Counted from the first letter of the stretch, positions 53,549 to 64,000 are shown. The stretch is DNA of 64,000 bases from Channallabes apus (GCA_030522415.1 CM060104.1:26137325-26201324), one strand, 5' to 3'. Numbers and translations are program-made. The notes: generated by a model from the letters alone, not told the origin.

Positions 53549-54901
53549 GGAAACTAATCCCATGTCTTCTAATGATGTTACCCAAGGGAAGCATGTATAT
53601 TGAGAACAACAGAGGTCCTAAAACTGACCCTTGTGGGACCCCATATTTCACTGGCATTACACCAGATGGTTCTCCATTTAGATCTACAAAATGGTAGCGA
53701 TCAGACAGGTAAGATCGAAACCATTTTAATGCCTGTCCCTGAATACCTATATAATTTTGTAAGCGATCTATGAGAATATTATGATCTATAGTGTCGAATG
53801 CAGCACTCAGATCGAGCAGGACTAGCAATGAGATGCAGCCTTGGTCTGAAGCTAAAAACAAGTCGTTTGTAATCTTAACTAGTGCAGTTTCTGTGCTATG
53901 ATGGGGCCTGAAACCTGACTGAAATTCTTCAAGGATGTTGTTATCCTGCAAGAATGTGCAAATTTGAGCTGAAACTACTTTTTCTAGTATTTTTGATATG
54001 AACGGAAGGTTTGAAATCGGTCTGTAATTTGTTATTTCATTCGCGTCCAAATTAGATTTTTTTAAGAAGCGGCTTAATAACTGCTAACTTGAAAGGTTTA
54101 GGGACGTGACCTAGATGTAATGAAGAATTAATAATGTTTAGAAGTGGCTCTCCAACCGTAAGCATCACTTTTAAAAATCTGGTTGGGATTGGGTCTAACA
54201 GGCACGTTGTTGATTTAGCCGAGGTGATAAGCTTATACAGCTCTTCCTGTCCTATACTTGTAAAGCAGTGAAAATCTAAATGTGAAGCTATAGGCTGAAC
54301 TGGATCGTGAGATACTATTAGAGGTTGAACCTCCATTATTTTCTTCCTGATATTATTGATTTTTTCATTAAAGAAGTCCATAAAGTCTTCACTTCTAAAC
54401 TGTGATGGGATACTCTCTGCGGGCATCTTAGGTTTTGTTAGGCGAGCCACTGTACTAAATAAGAACCTGGGATTGTTTTGGTTTCTTGCTATCAGTTCGC
54501 TAAGATGCTCAGTCCTAGCAGTTTTTAGAGCCTGTCTATAGCTGCACATACTGTATTTATACGCAATTCGAAAAACTTCTAATTTAGTTTTCCTCCATTT
54601 TCGCTCGAGGTTACGGGTTGCTCTCTTTAGGGCGCGAGTATGACTGTTGTACCATGGTGCAAGTGTTTTATCTCTGACTTTTTTAATCTGATGGGAGCAA
54701 CAGTGTCTAATGTACTGGTAAAAATAGTGCCTATGCTGCTAGTCACTTCATCTAGATCATCTGCATTTAGGGGTCTAATAAGAAATTGGGACAGATCCGG
54801 CAGATTACTTGTGAATCTGTCTTTAGTAGTGGGATTCATATTTCTAACAGATTGATAACGTGGGGAGACACAGCTAATCTGTTCTACGTGTAGAGTATAT
54901 G

Positions 54902-57588
54902 TCATAGGATGCTCTGTATGGTGCAGGAGTAGAAGTTCCTGAGCACCTTGGAGGGCAGTCTAAAGTCTCTCAAGCATCTGAGGTGGTACAGACGCTGCCG
55001 GGCTTTTTTCACCACGGTGCTGATGTGACAGGACCATGACAGGTCCTGAGTGATGTGAACACCGTGGTATCTGAAGCTGTCCACTCTCTCTCTCCTGCTT
55101 TGTACTAAAGTCCACTATCAGCTCCTTTGTCTTGCTGACGTTCAGGAGGAGATTGTTCCTCTATCACCAGTTCTCCAGATTTCCAATCTCCTCTAGGTAG
55201 TCCGACTCATCATTGTTGGTGATCAGTCCGACCACGACGGTGTCGTCAGCAAACTTGATGATGGAGGTGGAGTTGGTAGTGGCCACGCAGTCGTGGGTGT
55301 ATATAGAGTACAGCAGGGGGCTCAGAACACAACCCTGGGGGGGCTCCAGTGCTGATAGTGAGTGTAGCTGAGACATGTCCGCCCATCCTTACTGCCTGTG
55401 GTCTGCCAGTCAGAAAATTGGAGATCCACTGACATATAGATGAGCTGAGTCCCAGGTGCTCCAGCTTGGTGGTGAGTGTGGAGGGAATTATGGTATTAAA
55501 TGCAGAGCTGTAGTCGATGAAGAGCATTTTAACATAATTCCCTTTCCTAGTGTCCAGGTGAGTGAGTGATGTGTGGAGGAGATGAGAGATTGTATCGTCT
55601 GTGGAGCGGTTCTGACGGTATGCAAACTGTAGTGGGTCCAGTGTGTCGGGTAGTGAAGAAATGATGAAGTCTCTGATAAGGCGTTCAAAGCACTTCATCA
55701 CTACTGAGGTGAGGGCTACAGGGCGATAATCATTGAGGGAAGCAGGATGTGGTTTCTTCTGGACAGGAACAATGATGGACTCTTTGAAGCACGTGGGAAT
55801 CACCGACTGAGATAAGGAGATGTTGAATATCTCAGTGAACACAGGTGCTAGCTGGTCTGCGCAGGATCTGAGAATACGGCCTGAGATGCCGTCTGGTCCT
55901 GCTGCTTTCCTGGTGTTCACTCTCTTGAAGGCTCTCCTCACATCGTGCTCGGAGATGATGAGCGCGTTCCCGGTGCTGGCAGTGTCTTCCTGCCTGCAGC
56001 CGTTAGCGCCGCTAGCATTAGCGCCGTTAGCATTAGCGCCGTTAGCATTAGCATCGCTAGCGTCTTTAGCTGCAGCCTCGAAGCGAGCGTAGAATGTGTT
56101 GAGCTCGTCTGCCTGAGTCGCGTCCGCATTCGTCATACCGGATGTTGGTGGTTCATAATCCGTAATTGTCCTTAATCCCTGCCACAGGCTCCTAGAGTCA
56201 CTCTGTTGAAGCTGTGACTCTAGTTTTCTCCCGTAGCGCTGCTTCGCCTCTTTCACCGTCTTCCGGATGTTGTATGACGCAGCCTTGTATGGTTCCATGT
56301 CCCCGACGCAAGTCCCGTGTTGTAGGCAGCGGTGCGAGATCTCAGAGCGTCGCGGATGGTTTTATTCACCCATGGCTTCTGGTTGGGAAACGTTCTGATA
56401 GTCTTTTTCTCCACCGTATCGTCCACTAGCTTCCCAATAAATCCCACAACCGCTTCCGTAAACACGCTGACGTCATCATCGGAGCTGTTTCTGAACATGT
56501 CCCAGTCTGCCTCATCGAGTGCGTCCTGTAACGCGGCCACCGATTGGTCCGTCCAGCGCGCGACCTCCCTCTGAACCGGAACTTCCTGTTTCAGCCTTTG
56601 TTTATATTTTGGCATGAGGAAGATGGCGGCGTGGTCGGATTTACCAAACGCTGGACAAGATTGCGCCTTGTAGCCGTCTTTGACCGTTGTATAACAATGA
56701 TCTAGTGTCCTATCACCCCTGGTGGGGCAGGTGATATGCTGATAAAAGTTCGGCGCTGCGCGTTTGAGGTTGGCACTATTAAAGTCCCCCGCCACAATGA
56801 GCGCAGCGTCCTGGTGTTGTGTCTGGTGCTGTGTGAGCGCCTCATGCAGCTCGCATAAGGCAGTTTCAGTGCTTGCTTGTGGTGCAATGTAAACGGCACT
56901 GATTATGACCGATGTGAACTCCCGTGGAAGATAAAAAGGACGACACATGATGGACAGTAGTTCCAGATTTGGTGTGCAGGAGCGTGTAAGAGGAACAGCT
57001 GTTGCACCAGCTGTTGTTCACCATCAAACACACGCCGCCTCCCCTTGACTTCCCCGAGTCCCGCGTCCTGTCCATGCGGTGAACCGAGAAAAACTCGGCT
57101 GGTTGTATGGCGTGGTCTGGCACCGCTGGGTTCAGCCATGTCTCGGTGAAGCAGAGGAGATTGCAGTCCCGAATGTCTCTCTGGAACTTTATCCTGGCCC
57201 TGAGGTCATCGAGTTTGTTCTCCAGTGACTGGACGTTGGCGAGCAGGATGCTAGGCAGAGGTGTGTGGTGTGCACGAGTTCTCAGCCAGTTCCTGACGCC
57301 AGCTCGTTTCCCTCGGGTCCGTCGCTTCGCGTCGCATCCATTGTTCTCCCTCAGGATCTCACTCCGGCCAGCTCGGATCCGGAGTTAAAAACGTTGAATT
57401 GTGAGTACATTGTATACCAATAGAAACAAGAGTGTCTCTATCATACCTAATGTACTCAATGGTGATGATTTTGCCGATTTTAAAACACTGAAAACTAACT
57501 TAAAGAACAAAAACAAAGAAAAGGTGGTCGGAGCAGTCGTGACGGCAGCCGACCTCACCGGCGCCATCTTGGAATAATGATGTGTATA
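54902..57588 (-). pseudogene. LINE A2 endonuclease and RT, frameshifted
   Basis: The endonuclease is in two frames: 56866-57330 (LLCFTETWLNPAVPD, GKSRGGGVCLMVNNSW) and 56253-56948 (IVAGDFNSANLK, FGKSDHAAIFL). RT frame 55246-56298 contains KAAGPDGISGRILRSCADQL, PLQFAYRQNRSTDDTIS and [13 protein letters not shown]; after a shift near 55370 the box IIKFADDTVVVG appears (55164-55376), then the C-terminal part from 55084. A run of alternating NANGANANGANASGA codons sits at about 55995-56050. A short 5' ORF (57385-57567) has no known relative. Confidence 0.88.
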
Positions 57589-57596
57589 AAAAATAT

Positions 57597-58725
57597 GACA
57601 AAATGGTCATCTCTATGGTTTTATTTTTTATTGATCATATTGATTCAGGCTGTCCACGCTGTAATGTGTAAATGTGTACATTTAACTAAGGTAAAGGAAG
57701 CATGTCTAAAACATAATGCAATAATGCAGATCAAACGTAATACACCTGTCCATAAATAAAAAGGAATATTTAGACCATTATGCAAACTATATTTCACGTA
57801 AATACACAGATTTAAATGAAAGAATACGAAGAAAGAATGGTGATGTGGACAAATGGAAGGAGGAAGGAAATCAGGAGACATCCGTTTTCGTTATTTTACA
57901 AAATCTGAATATACAGTATTCAGTAAATGTATAAATTATAATCAAAGTATCAAATCCAACTATGAAGCCTGATTTAATTGGCAAACTTTTTATTTTCTAT
58001 TTATTTTATGTTTTGCTGGCGAAATACATTTTAGGCAGAGACGTCTGCTTGGTCTTGTTATTTTAAAACCCCCAATACAGCCAATTTCCCCATCTGCAAA
58101 ACCGGTTTGATAACTTCACACCTATCCTGAATGAAAGCATTGCAGTAAAAAGGGGGGTGGGGTGGGGGGGTGCTGGGGCTGCGGGTGTTCGGCTCGGAGC
58201 ACGCTGTCGCGTTGTATTCAGCGAATAGACTATATATTTGTTTGTTGAATTTCAGGGGGAGTATGTCTGCAGTTTTATTGATAAATCTGCTCATATCTGC
58301 ACGCGCATTTATCAGCCTTTTGATCAACGGCACTCACTTTCACTTTGTAAAAGGCAGTGTTTATTGTTTACTGTATATTTAAAGTGCATACACACACTCA
58401 TCATGAAAGATCTTTTTTTTACCTGAAATTTACCAGAAACTCTATTAGGCGCCGCATAGGGCTTAAATCAAACTTCACTCATGCACACACACATGAAACA
58501 CTTGCATACGCATATATGAAACAGTCACACATACATATATACTACTAACTGCTCAAACAGCTACATATGAAATGCACACATGTACACAAATTCTCCGTAC
58601 ACACACAGCTGCACAGAGTAGCAAACTGTAGCACTGTAGGGAACTAGTGAACAACGGATCTTCACTTTAGCGGAAAAGGGTATGAAAATGTATCAGTCAT
58701 TACATATTGCTGGAGCGTGAAAAAA
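57597..58725. other. interior and right inner arm of piggyBac-like copy 2
   Basis: This sequence is collinear with copy 1 at about 4995-5380 and 5570-6250 (without the SINE). It includes a G-rich stretch at 58150-58175 and the arm with ACTAGTGAACAACGGATC at 58645. No gene is seen. Confidence 0.7.
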
Positions 58726-58741
58726 ATTTACCTGAAAAATT

Positions 58742-59107
58742 CATTCATTCATTCATACATTTTCTATACCGCTTAATCCTGTGTTCAGGGTCACGGGGGA
58801 CCTGGAGCCTATCCCAGGAGACTTCGGGCACTAGGCGGGGTACACCCTGGACAGGGTGCCAATCCATCGCAGGGCACACACACATACACACACACTACGG
58901 GCAATTTGGGAACGTCAATTAGCCTAACCTGCATGTCTTTGGACTGTGGGAGGAAACCGGAGTACCCGGAGGAAACCCACCAAGCACGGGGAGAACATGC
59001 TAACTCCATGCACACAGAGACGGGAATCGAGCCTGGCCAGGGAATCGAACCCGGACCCTGGAGTTGCAAGGCGACAGTGCTAACCACTACACCACCGTGC
59101 CGCCTGC
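58742..59107 (-). mobile_element. complete SINE, 14-bp TSD
   Basis: The minus-strand copy is flanked by TTACCTGAAAAATT at 58728-58741 and 59108-59121. It is full length with head, body and (AATG)n tail, and is very similar to 52957-53326. Confidence 0.95.
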
Positions 59108-59188
59108 TTACCTGAAAAATTATTTATATATTTATTATAATCATTATCGAGGACGACATCATATAAATAGAACACAATAATTTACATT

Positions 59189-59246
59189 AATTCATTCATT
59201 TTCTATACCGCTTAATCCTGTGTTCAGGGTCGTGGGGGAACTGGAG
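59189..59246 (-). mobile_element. 5'-truncated SINE tail (58 bp), 15-bp TSD
   Basis: Only the last 58 bases of the SINE are present, flanked by ACAATAATTTACATT at 59174-59188 and 59247-59261. It is a very short but complete insertion event, 82 bp from the full-length copy. Confidence 0.92.
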
Positions 59247-59302
59247 ACAATAATTTACATTTCAACTTAATTTAGAAACCCTTGGTATTATTGTTGTTGT
59301 TG

Positions 59303-59373
59303 ATCACTGGCTGGGAATTGAACCCAGGTCTTCCACACGGAAGGCGAAACACCTACCACTGAGCCACCACATA
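59303..59373 (-). tRNA. tRNA-Gly-like sequence in right arm
   Basis: The inverted counterpart of 49509-49579 has the D-arm TGGCTCAGTGGTA, the same anticodon loop CTTCCGT, and a perfect T stem CTGGG / CCCAG around TTCAATT. The acceptor stem is mostly lost. The B-box has GGTTCAATTCC. Confidence 0.45.
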
Positions 59374-60228
59374 TCAGTAGTGTAATATTTCCACAGCAGC
59401 AGCGACAGGTATTCAAGGAGCTTATGTTACCATAACGGAAAAGTGAAGTGGTAAAAAAGCAGTGGTAGATCTGATTTATTCAAACACAATAATATATATC
59501 CTCAGGAGGGGTCATTACATTGTTTTAGCGATGTTTAGGTGCTTATGTTACCATAACGGAAAAGTGAAATTGTCCAGCTGTTTAGTGTCACCATGCAGAT
59601 GTTACACCCCGTGTAGTTACCGAAATCTTTGGTTTAGTTCGGAGTGGCCACACATCACTTCCACATTTCCGAATAGGCGCGTGGTCCGTTGCCTAGCAAC
59701 ACCGAACGAAACGAGGCATAATTGTGGTCATAGCATAGTTTATTATCTGCTGTGATAGATCTGATTAATTCAAACACAATAATAAAGCTTTATATCCTCA
59801 GGAGTGGTCATTACATTGTTTTAGCGATAATTTCACGGAAGCGAGTTCAGAACTAATCTAAAGCACTGTCACACTAAAAAAAACATCAGAGAAGTTCAGA
59901 AGCTTCAAATAGAATGAACGAACTAATTAATTTTCTTAAAATGTTACAAAATTGAGTAGAGACTTAGTGACTCCCCTTAGAGACTCTGTCATAGGTTTTC
60001 TCAGTTGAATATAAAAAAAATGTATATACCGCTGATTATCAACGCGGGAATGAATGGCGCATTGCCCAAGTGCAAGTTGATCTTGGAGCTAAACTATTTG
60101 CTTGGGTGAAAGCGCCATCTAGCGATCATTGTGTGTCAGCAACAGCTTCCCATTCAAAACAATAGGCGGTCAAATGACCGCTGAACCGCGTTATAAGTAG
60201 GTCACACTGGCGGCGCTTCTAGTGTTAA

Positions 60229-61374
60229 GTTATCTAAAGTCACATCTGACCGCTGCTGGTGCTGCCAGTGATATTTAAAACAGCGGATAAAAACTAAACT
60301 GGGAAGTAAACTGTAAACTACCCCAAACAAATTTTACAAATAAAACACCACTTACCGCAAATAGTCCATTAAGCCGCCATATTCATCTCTGTAGTGTAGT
60401 TTGGTAGCGTCAGTTCGGCGGGGGTGGGGGGGGGGTGGATTGTTAAAATCACGTGATTTTCTTGCAGGAGAGTGAGGGGGGACTACGCTGTCCATTGGGC
60501 GGCCATACGCCATTCACACGGCCGCGGCTATTTGACGTTGCTCCCTCTGTTTGTTTTTTGATGATGATTTAAGGTAGCATACAAGTTGTAGTGTATTCTA
60601 TACGTGCTTGTCCAAAGGTGTACATCAAGTCATGGAATCCACAATTTGTGCAATGAAAGAACAATAGTCAATTTTTTCAAGAAGGCGAACATAGGAAAAT
60701 ATCGTACAATCTGTCCAACATGATCAGAACAAATTATGGATTTCTTGTCTGGATGGACACCTTTTGAACGAGCATATTTCATATTTCACATATTGAAAAC
60801 ACTACGATGTGTATGATACCTCACATTTCATTTAAATGTAGAAAAGCTGTGAGTTGAGAAACTATGGTTAAGGACTGCCCTCCTCTTATTTATAATTTTT
60901 TTTTATATGAGGATGTGTATGGTGATCATTTATTCAAAGGTTATGCATTTAAATGTTTTTTGAATATACACACTCCTGTGTTGGGGTCGGTCTATGGGCA
61001 GTTTTTAATTTAAATACCAAGATATTGAGAGGTGAGAGTCATTTTACAGATTTATAACACTGAATGTTTTTTTTTTTGTGCATAGAACACTTGCTTCCTA
61101 AAACCTGTTTTTTAGGTTCTAACATGTTTATTGCAATTGCCTTATGGGACCTCATTGTTTTGAAACTTCCTCTGCCAAAAAACCAATGAAATACCCTTTT
61201 TGTTGTTGTACTGTATAAATGGCAGCCACAGTCCTAAGCAAAAAAGAAAATTTAAACTTGAAGAATGGACGCGCATACAATCATTCACAAACAACAGCTG
61301 GTGAACAGTTGACCATTTGAAACACGGTATAAACAATACAAAACACGTATATATAAATAAATAAATAAATAAAT
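60229..61374. other. unassigned region, CpG-rich start then AT-rich
   Basis: At 60380-60540 there is a G-rich run and CpG-dense sequence (GGCCATACGCC, GGCCGCGGC). The rest is AT-rich with short homopolymers and an (AAAT)n stretch near 61355. No coding frame or repeat class was recognised. Confidence 0.4.
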
Positions 61375-62398
61375 CATATAACCCCAATATTATCATCCCT
61401 GCACTGGCTACCAGTTCAGTTTAGAATAAATTATGAAATAGTATTACTTACATACAAGGCCTTAAATGGTTTAGCTCCCACATACCTAACCAGTCTTCTG
61501 ATACGCTACAATCCACCACGTGCCTTAAGATCACAAAACTCCGGACTTCTGGTAGTTCCCAGAATTTAAAAATCTACAAAAGGGGGTAGGGCATTTTCAT
61601 ATTTAGCTCCAAAGCTTTGGAATAGCCTTCCAGACAGTGTTCGGGGAGCAGACACGGTTTCCCAGTTCAAAAGTAGACTCAAGACACATCTTTTTAATCT
61701 GGCATTCACGTAACTCATCCCATAATCTCATACTCCAGTACACCTATACCGAATGGCAACTACGCTAATTCTCCACATCTGTTCTGTATTTCTCTACCCA
61801 TCCCGAGGCATCGGGAGATTTTGCCAGCTTCAGTAGACAAAGGCCGAGTCTGCGAGGTTCCTGAGGCGTCCAGAGAAGGAGCAGCTCCAGCTGGATTCAG
61901 CTTTATGATGGTTGGAGCTACACATGCTGCTCCTGTGCTTCCAGTGATCCAGACCTCATCTGCCCTCTGCACCTACTGACTCGTCCCTATGCTGAACTGG
62001 TCTTCATGTCAATTTAAATAATTTCTGTCATATTGAATTTTCACCTGCACAACACACAAGATGTTATATCATTTCTATCTGTTATCACCCAGATGAGGAT
62101 GGGTTCCCTGTTGAGTCTGGTTCCTCTCAATGTTTCTTAATGCCATCTCAGGGAGTTTTTCCTTGCCACCGTCGCCGTCACCCTTGGCTTGCTCATCAGA
62201 GACATTTCATTCATCATTCATTCATCTCATTATTATCTAGACACATTTTTCTCACACATACACGCTTCCAATTATTTTCTTTTCAAAAATTTTTTTTTTT
62301 TTCATTTTTTGTAAATTTTCTTTCATTTTTGTGAAGCTGCTTTGAGACAATGACCTTTGTTAAAAGCGCTATATAAATAAAATTGAATTGAAATTGAA
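61375..62398 (+). mobile_element. L2-B LINE, 3' kilobase only
   Basis: The start lies within the RT C-terminus (SSLHWLPVQFRINYEIVLLT), a stop interrupts near 61568, then the frame continues with GGRAFSYLAPKLWNSLPD. The 3' UTR is nearly the same as in 51288-52150 (inverted) and ends with AAAAGCGCTATATAAAT and TTGAATTG units. It is truncated at its 5' end as is usual for LINE insertions. Confidence 0.9.
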
Positions 62399-63357
62399 TT
62401 GAAATCAAACTAGACAGATCGTAATCAGATTTTATTGCGGGCTTGTAGCGTGTATGTTTCATATTTTAATGCGCAGAAAAAGTAAGTAACTCTATGATGA
62501 AGCTTGTTGTTTTATGCCATGGGGGCGTGTAGATGATTACCTGGCTCACCTCAGTTCATTTCCATATGAACAGCGTGCGCGCAGGGAGGCGGGAGCGCAT
62601 TAGCTGTAATGAGCCGATACAGGAGAATCTGTACCACTCCTTACTTTCATACGGATTACATAAAAACAGATTATTTGTTTTTGAGTTGAATTGGTTACTG
62701 TAAAAGTAAACCCTTTAAGCTTTCTATAGATATATTTCTCATGTCTGTCTGTGCAGTATTCGTTGAGTTTCAGTTCATTTTAGTGACGTGTTTCAAAAAG
62801 ATTTTCGCGGAGACTGAGACGGTTGAAAGCGCACCATGTTTGTTTTCATTATTTTATTAATGCACAAAGTTTTATATTTAACATGTGTGCATACAAAAAA
62901 AAGTAGACACTTTACAGATTCGATTAATATACTGTATAGATCTTGTCTGTTTTCATCAGGGGGAAACGCCTCAAAACGCATACAGTATATGCGTTTGCGG
63001 ACCTCAGAGGGTTAAAGGAACATGGTACAGTTAGTTATATGATCCAAGGTATACTGATTATGGAGCATGTTTTTTGTGGATGTATAAAGAGCCAAAAGGC
63101 AGAGTGTTCAGTGGAGTCCCATGGTAAGTGTCCAGATGACTGAATATAGTCATTTTGTTGAAAGAAATGTTTTGTTTGCTGTGTTATTGTGCAGTTACAC
63201 ATTTTGGTTGAGTCATCTTATAGAGTTAAAACAAAGTATGCAAAGTATTTCAGCTTTATAGTGTGAGACTTGATTGAGCTAGATATAGTAGGTTTATTTT
63301 AAAGAACAATGCTGCATGTACTGTACATTTTCATATTAAACCACTGTTGTTTCAATA
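62399..63357. other. unassigned region
   Basis: No family was recognised. A small open stretch at 63040-63122 (MIQGILIMEHVFCGC) ends at a GTAAGT-type donor, which could be chance or the edge of an unknown exon. The sequence CGGACCTCAGAGGGTTAA at about 62998 looks like a dispersed fish repeat. Confidence 0.35.
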
Positions 63358-64000
63358 CAGTGGTGTGAAAAACTATTTCCCCCCTTCCTGATTTCTTATT
63401 CTTTTGCATGTTTGTAACACTTAAATGTTTCTGCTCATCAAAAACTGTTAACTATTAGTCAAAGATAACATAATTAAACACAAAATGCAGTTTTTAAATG
63501 AAGGTTTACGTTATTAAGGGAGAAAAAAAACTCCAAATCTACATGGCCCTGTGTGAAAAAGTGATTGCCCCCCTTGTTAAAAAATAACTTAACTGTGGTT
63601 TATCACACCTGAGTTCAATTTCTGTAGTCACCCCCAGGCCTGATTACTGCCACACCTGTTTCAATCAAGAAATCACTTAAATAGGAGCTACCTGACACAG
63701 AGAAGTAGACCAAAAGCACCTCAAAAGCTAGACATCATGCCAAGATCCAAAGAAATTCAAGAACAAATGAGAACAAAAGTAATTGAGATCTATCAGTCTG
63801 GTAAAGGTTATAAAGCCATTTCTAAAGCTTTGGGACTCCAGCGAACCACAGTGAGAGCCATTATCCACAAATGGCAAAAACATGGAACAGTGGTGAACCT
63901 TCCCAGGAGTGGCCGGCCGACCAAAATTACCCCAAGAGCGCAGAGACAACTCATCCGAGAGGCCACAAAAGACCCCAGGACAACATCTAAAGAACTGCAG
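63358..64000 (+). mobile_element. Tc1-like transposon, 5' half, continues past window
   Basis: It starts CAGTGGTGTGAAAAACTATT at 63358 after TA, with a further copy of the internal direct-repeat region (ACATGGCCCTGTGTGAAAAA at 63541) as in IR/DR-type Tc1 elements. It is the same family as 47489-48402. Confidence 0.93.
63737..64000 (+). CDS. Tc1-like transposase, N-terminal 88 codons
   Basis: The ATG at 63737 opens a frame without interruption to the window edge. It holds the bipartite DNA-binding part: helix-turn-helix one (YQSGKGYKAISKALGLQRTT), the GRPTK hook-type motif (SGRPTKITPR) and the second HTH (RQLIREATKDPRTTSKELQ). The catalytic DDE domain lies outside. Compared with the copy at 47489-48033, this one keeps the frame at the GRPTK motif, so it may belong to an intact element. 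Confidence 0.92.
   Translation, partial: MPRSKEIQEQMRTKVIEIYQSGKGYKAISKALGLQRTTVRAIIHKWQKHGTVVNLPRSGRPTKITPRAQRQLIREATKDPRTTSKELQ

Larger units (their letters stand above)
51288..54905 (-). mobile_element. L2 LINE (family B), 5'-truncated, nested in LINE A2
   Basis: The element is flanked by AGGA at 51284-51287 and 54906-54909. Removing it restores the LINE A2 frame across the junction. The 3' end on the minus strand has AAAAGCGCTATATAAAT and TTGAATTGAATTGAATTG. It starts within the pre-RT linker, so the endonuclease is absent. A second L2-B copy is inserted inside at about 52857-53548. Confidence 0.92.
51700..54905 (-). pseudogene. L2-B reverse transcriptase, split by nested insertion
   Basis: Blocks in order on the minus strand are the linker (54052-54905; FLFSTVARLTKPKMPAES, STTCLLDPIPTRFLK), RT fingers and palm (53541-54050; [53 protein letters not shown]), the YADDTQLY box at about 52830-52857, and the C-terminus (52161-52478; LDYCNALLGGCPASSI, LTYKALNGLAPTYLT). 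The insertion cuts exactly before the YADD codons. A frame change near 54050 and stops near 52160 also disable it. Confidence 0.88.
50538..57588 (-). mobile_element. L2/CR1-superfamily LINE (family A2), near full length, 8-bp TSD
   Basis: The LINE is flanked by AAAAATAT at 50530-50537 and 57589-57596; without it, piggyBac copy 2 reads continuously like copy 1 at 4975-5020. The 5' end on the minus strand has CCAAGATGGCGCC; the 3' end has GTGACAAATAAAATTTG. It codes for endonuclease and RT in broken frames and is itself split by another L2 at 51288-54905. Confidence 0.92.
49150..60224 (-). mobile_element. piggyBac-like DNA transposon, copy 2 (opened by nested LINEs)
   Basis: The right end at 60224 is followed by TTAA and reads GGCGGCGCTTCTAGTG, the complement of the left end of copy 1. 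Interior blocks are shared with copy 1: arms, transposase remnant and non-coding middle. The left terminus is lost; similarity starts at about 49150. A LINE was inserted at 50538-57588 and SINEs at 58742-59107 and 59189-59246. Both arms carry a tRNA-Gly-like cassette that copy 1 lacks. Confidence 0.78.

Noticed and set aside
57385..57567. ORF1 of LINE A2
   Set aside because: Only 60 codons in the 5' region, low complexity in part, no coiled coil or RNA-binding motif; probably 5' UTR.
1..64000. Bacterial defence, phage or plasmid system
   Set aside because: The whole window has vertebrate introns, LINE/SINE content and microsatellites; no operons or ribosome binding sites.

Overview
The window is vertebrate, almost certainly teleost fish, genomic DNA. 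It has spliced genes with GT-AG introns, a fish-type NLR gene with 174-bp LRR exons and a FISNA-NACHT exon, long (CA)n tracts, and a teleost transposon mix (L2/CR1 LINEs, DIRS, BEL/Pao, piggyBac, hAT, Harbinger, Tc1 and a tRNA-headed SINE). The SINE recalls dispersed repeats known from catfish, so an ostariophysan is possible, but the species cannot be fixed from sequence alone.

Host gene. The only convincing host gene is an NLRC3-like receptor on the minus strand. Coding exons lie at 16779-16819, 16371-16469, 16152-16209, 15545-15749 and 13564-15334 (FISNA-NACHT), followed by LRR exons at 12010-12183, 3089-3265 and 2381-2554; splice phases agree across the first five. The gene probably continues left of the window. 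A candidate interferon-type promoter (ISRE, TATA box and splice donor on the minus strand) lies at 39521-39600. Nearly everything between it and coding exon 1 is transposon.

Layout. 1-2214: L2-type LINE. 2381-3265: two LRR exons. 3504-10598: piggyBac-like element copy 1, holding a truncated SINE and an L2 LINE that itself holds a hAT element with a perfect 8-bp target duplication. 10990-11625: second small hAT. 12010-16819: NLR exons. 17275-25585: LINE with an L1-type ORF1, split by a DIRS tyrosine-recombinase retrotransposon (19811-24898). 25586 to about 30640: BEL/Pao fragment split by a Harbinger element that holds a SINE. 30879-31158: Tc1 end. 31196-38465: complete BEL/Pao element (minus strand) with two LTRs and ATTAA target duplications. 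39770-40870: unclassified repeat with a small splice-compatible ORF. 41210-41769: truncated LTR. 41770-47488: element with 16-bp TIRs, about 700-bp inverted arms and tRNA-like cassettes. 47489-48402: Tc1 fragment. 49150-60224: piggyBac-like copy 2, opened by an L2-type LINE that contains another L2, which contains a third L2, which contains a SINE. 61375-62398: L2 tail. 63358-64000: start of a Tc1 element with an open transposase frame.

The most unusual structure is the presence of tRNA-like modules with A and B boxes inside the long inverted arms of two unrelated DNA elements. Other points of interest are the conserved three-copy repeat at 39.9, 42.5 and 48.8 kb, a 117-nt near-perfect palindrome at 44.3 kb, and the recovery of a compact NLR gene when insertions are subtracted. 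I see no bacterial-type system, CRISPR array or operon.
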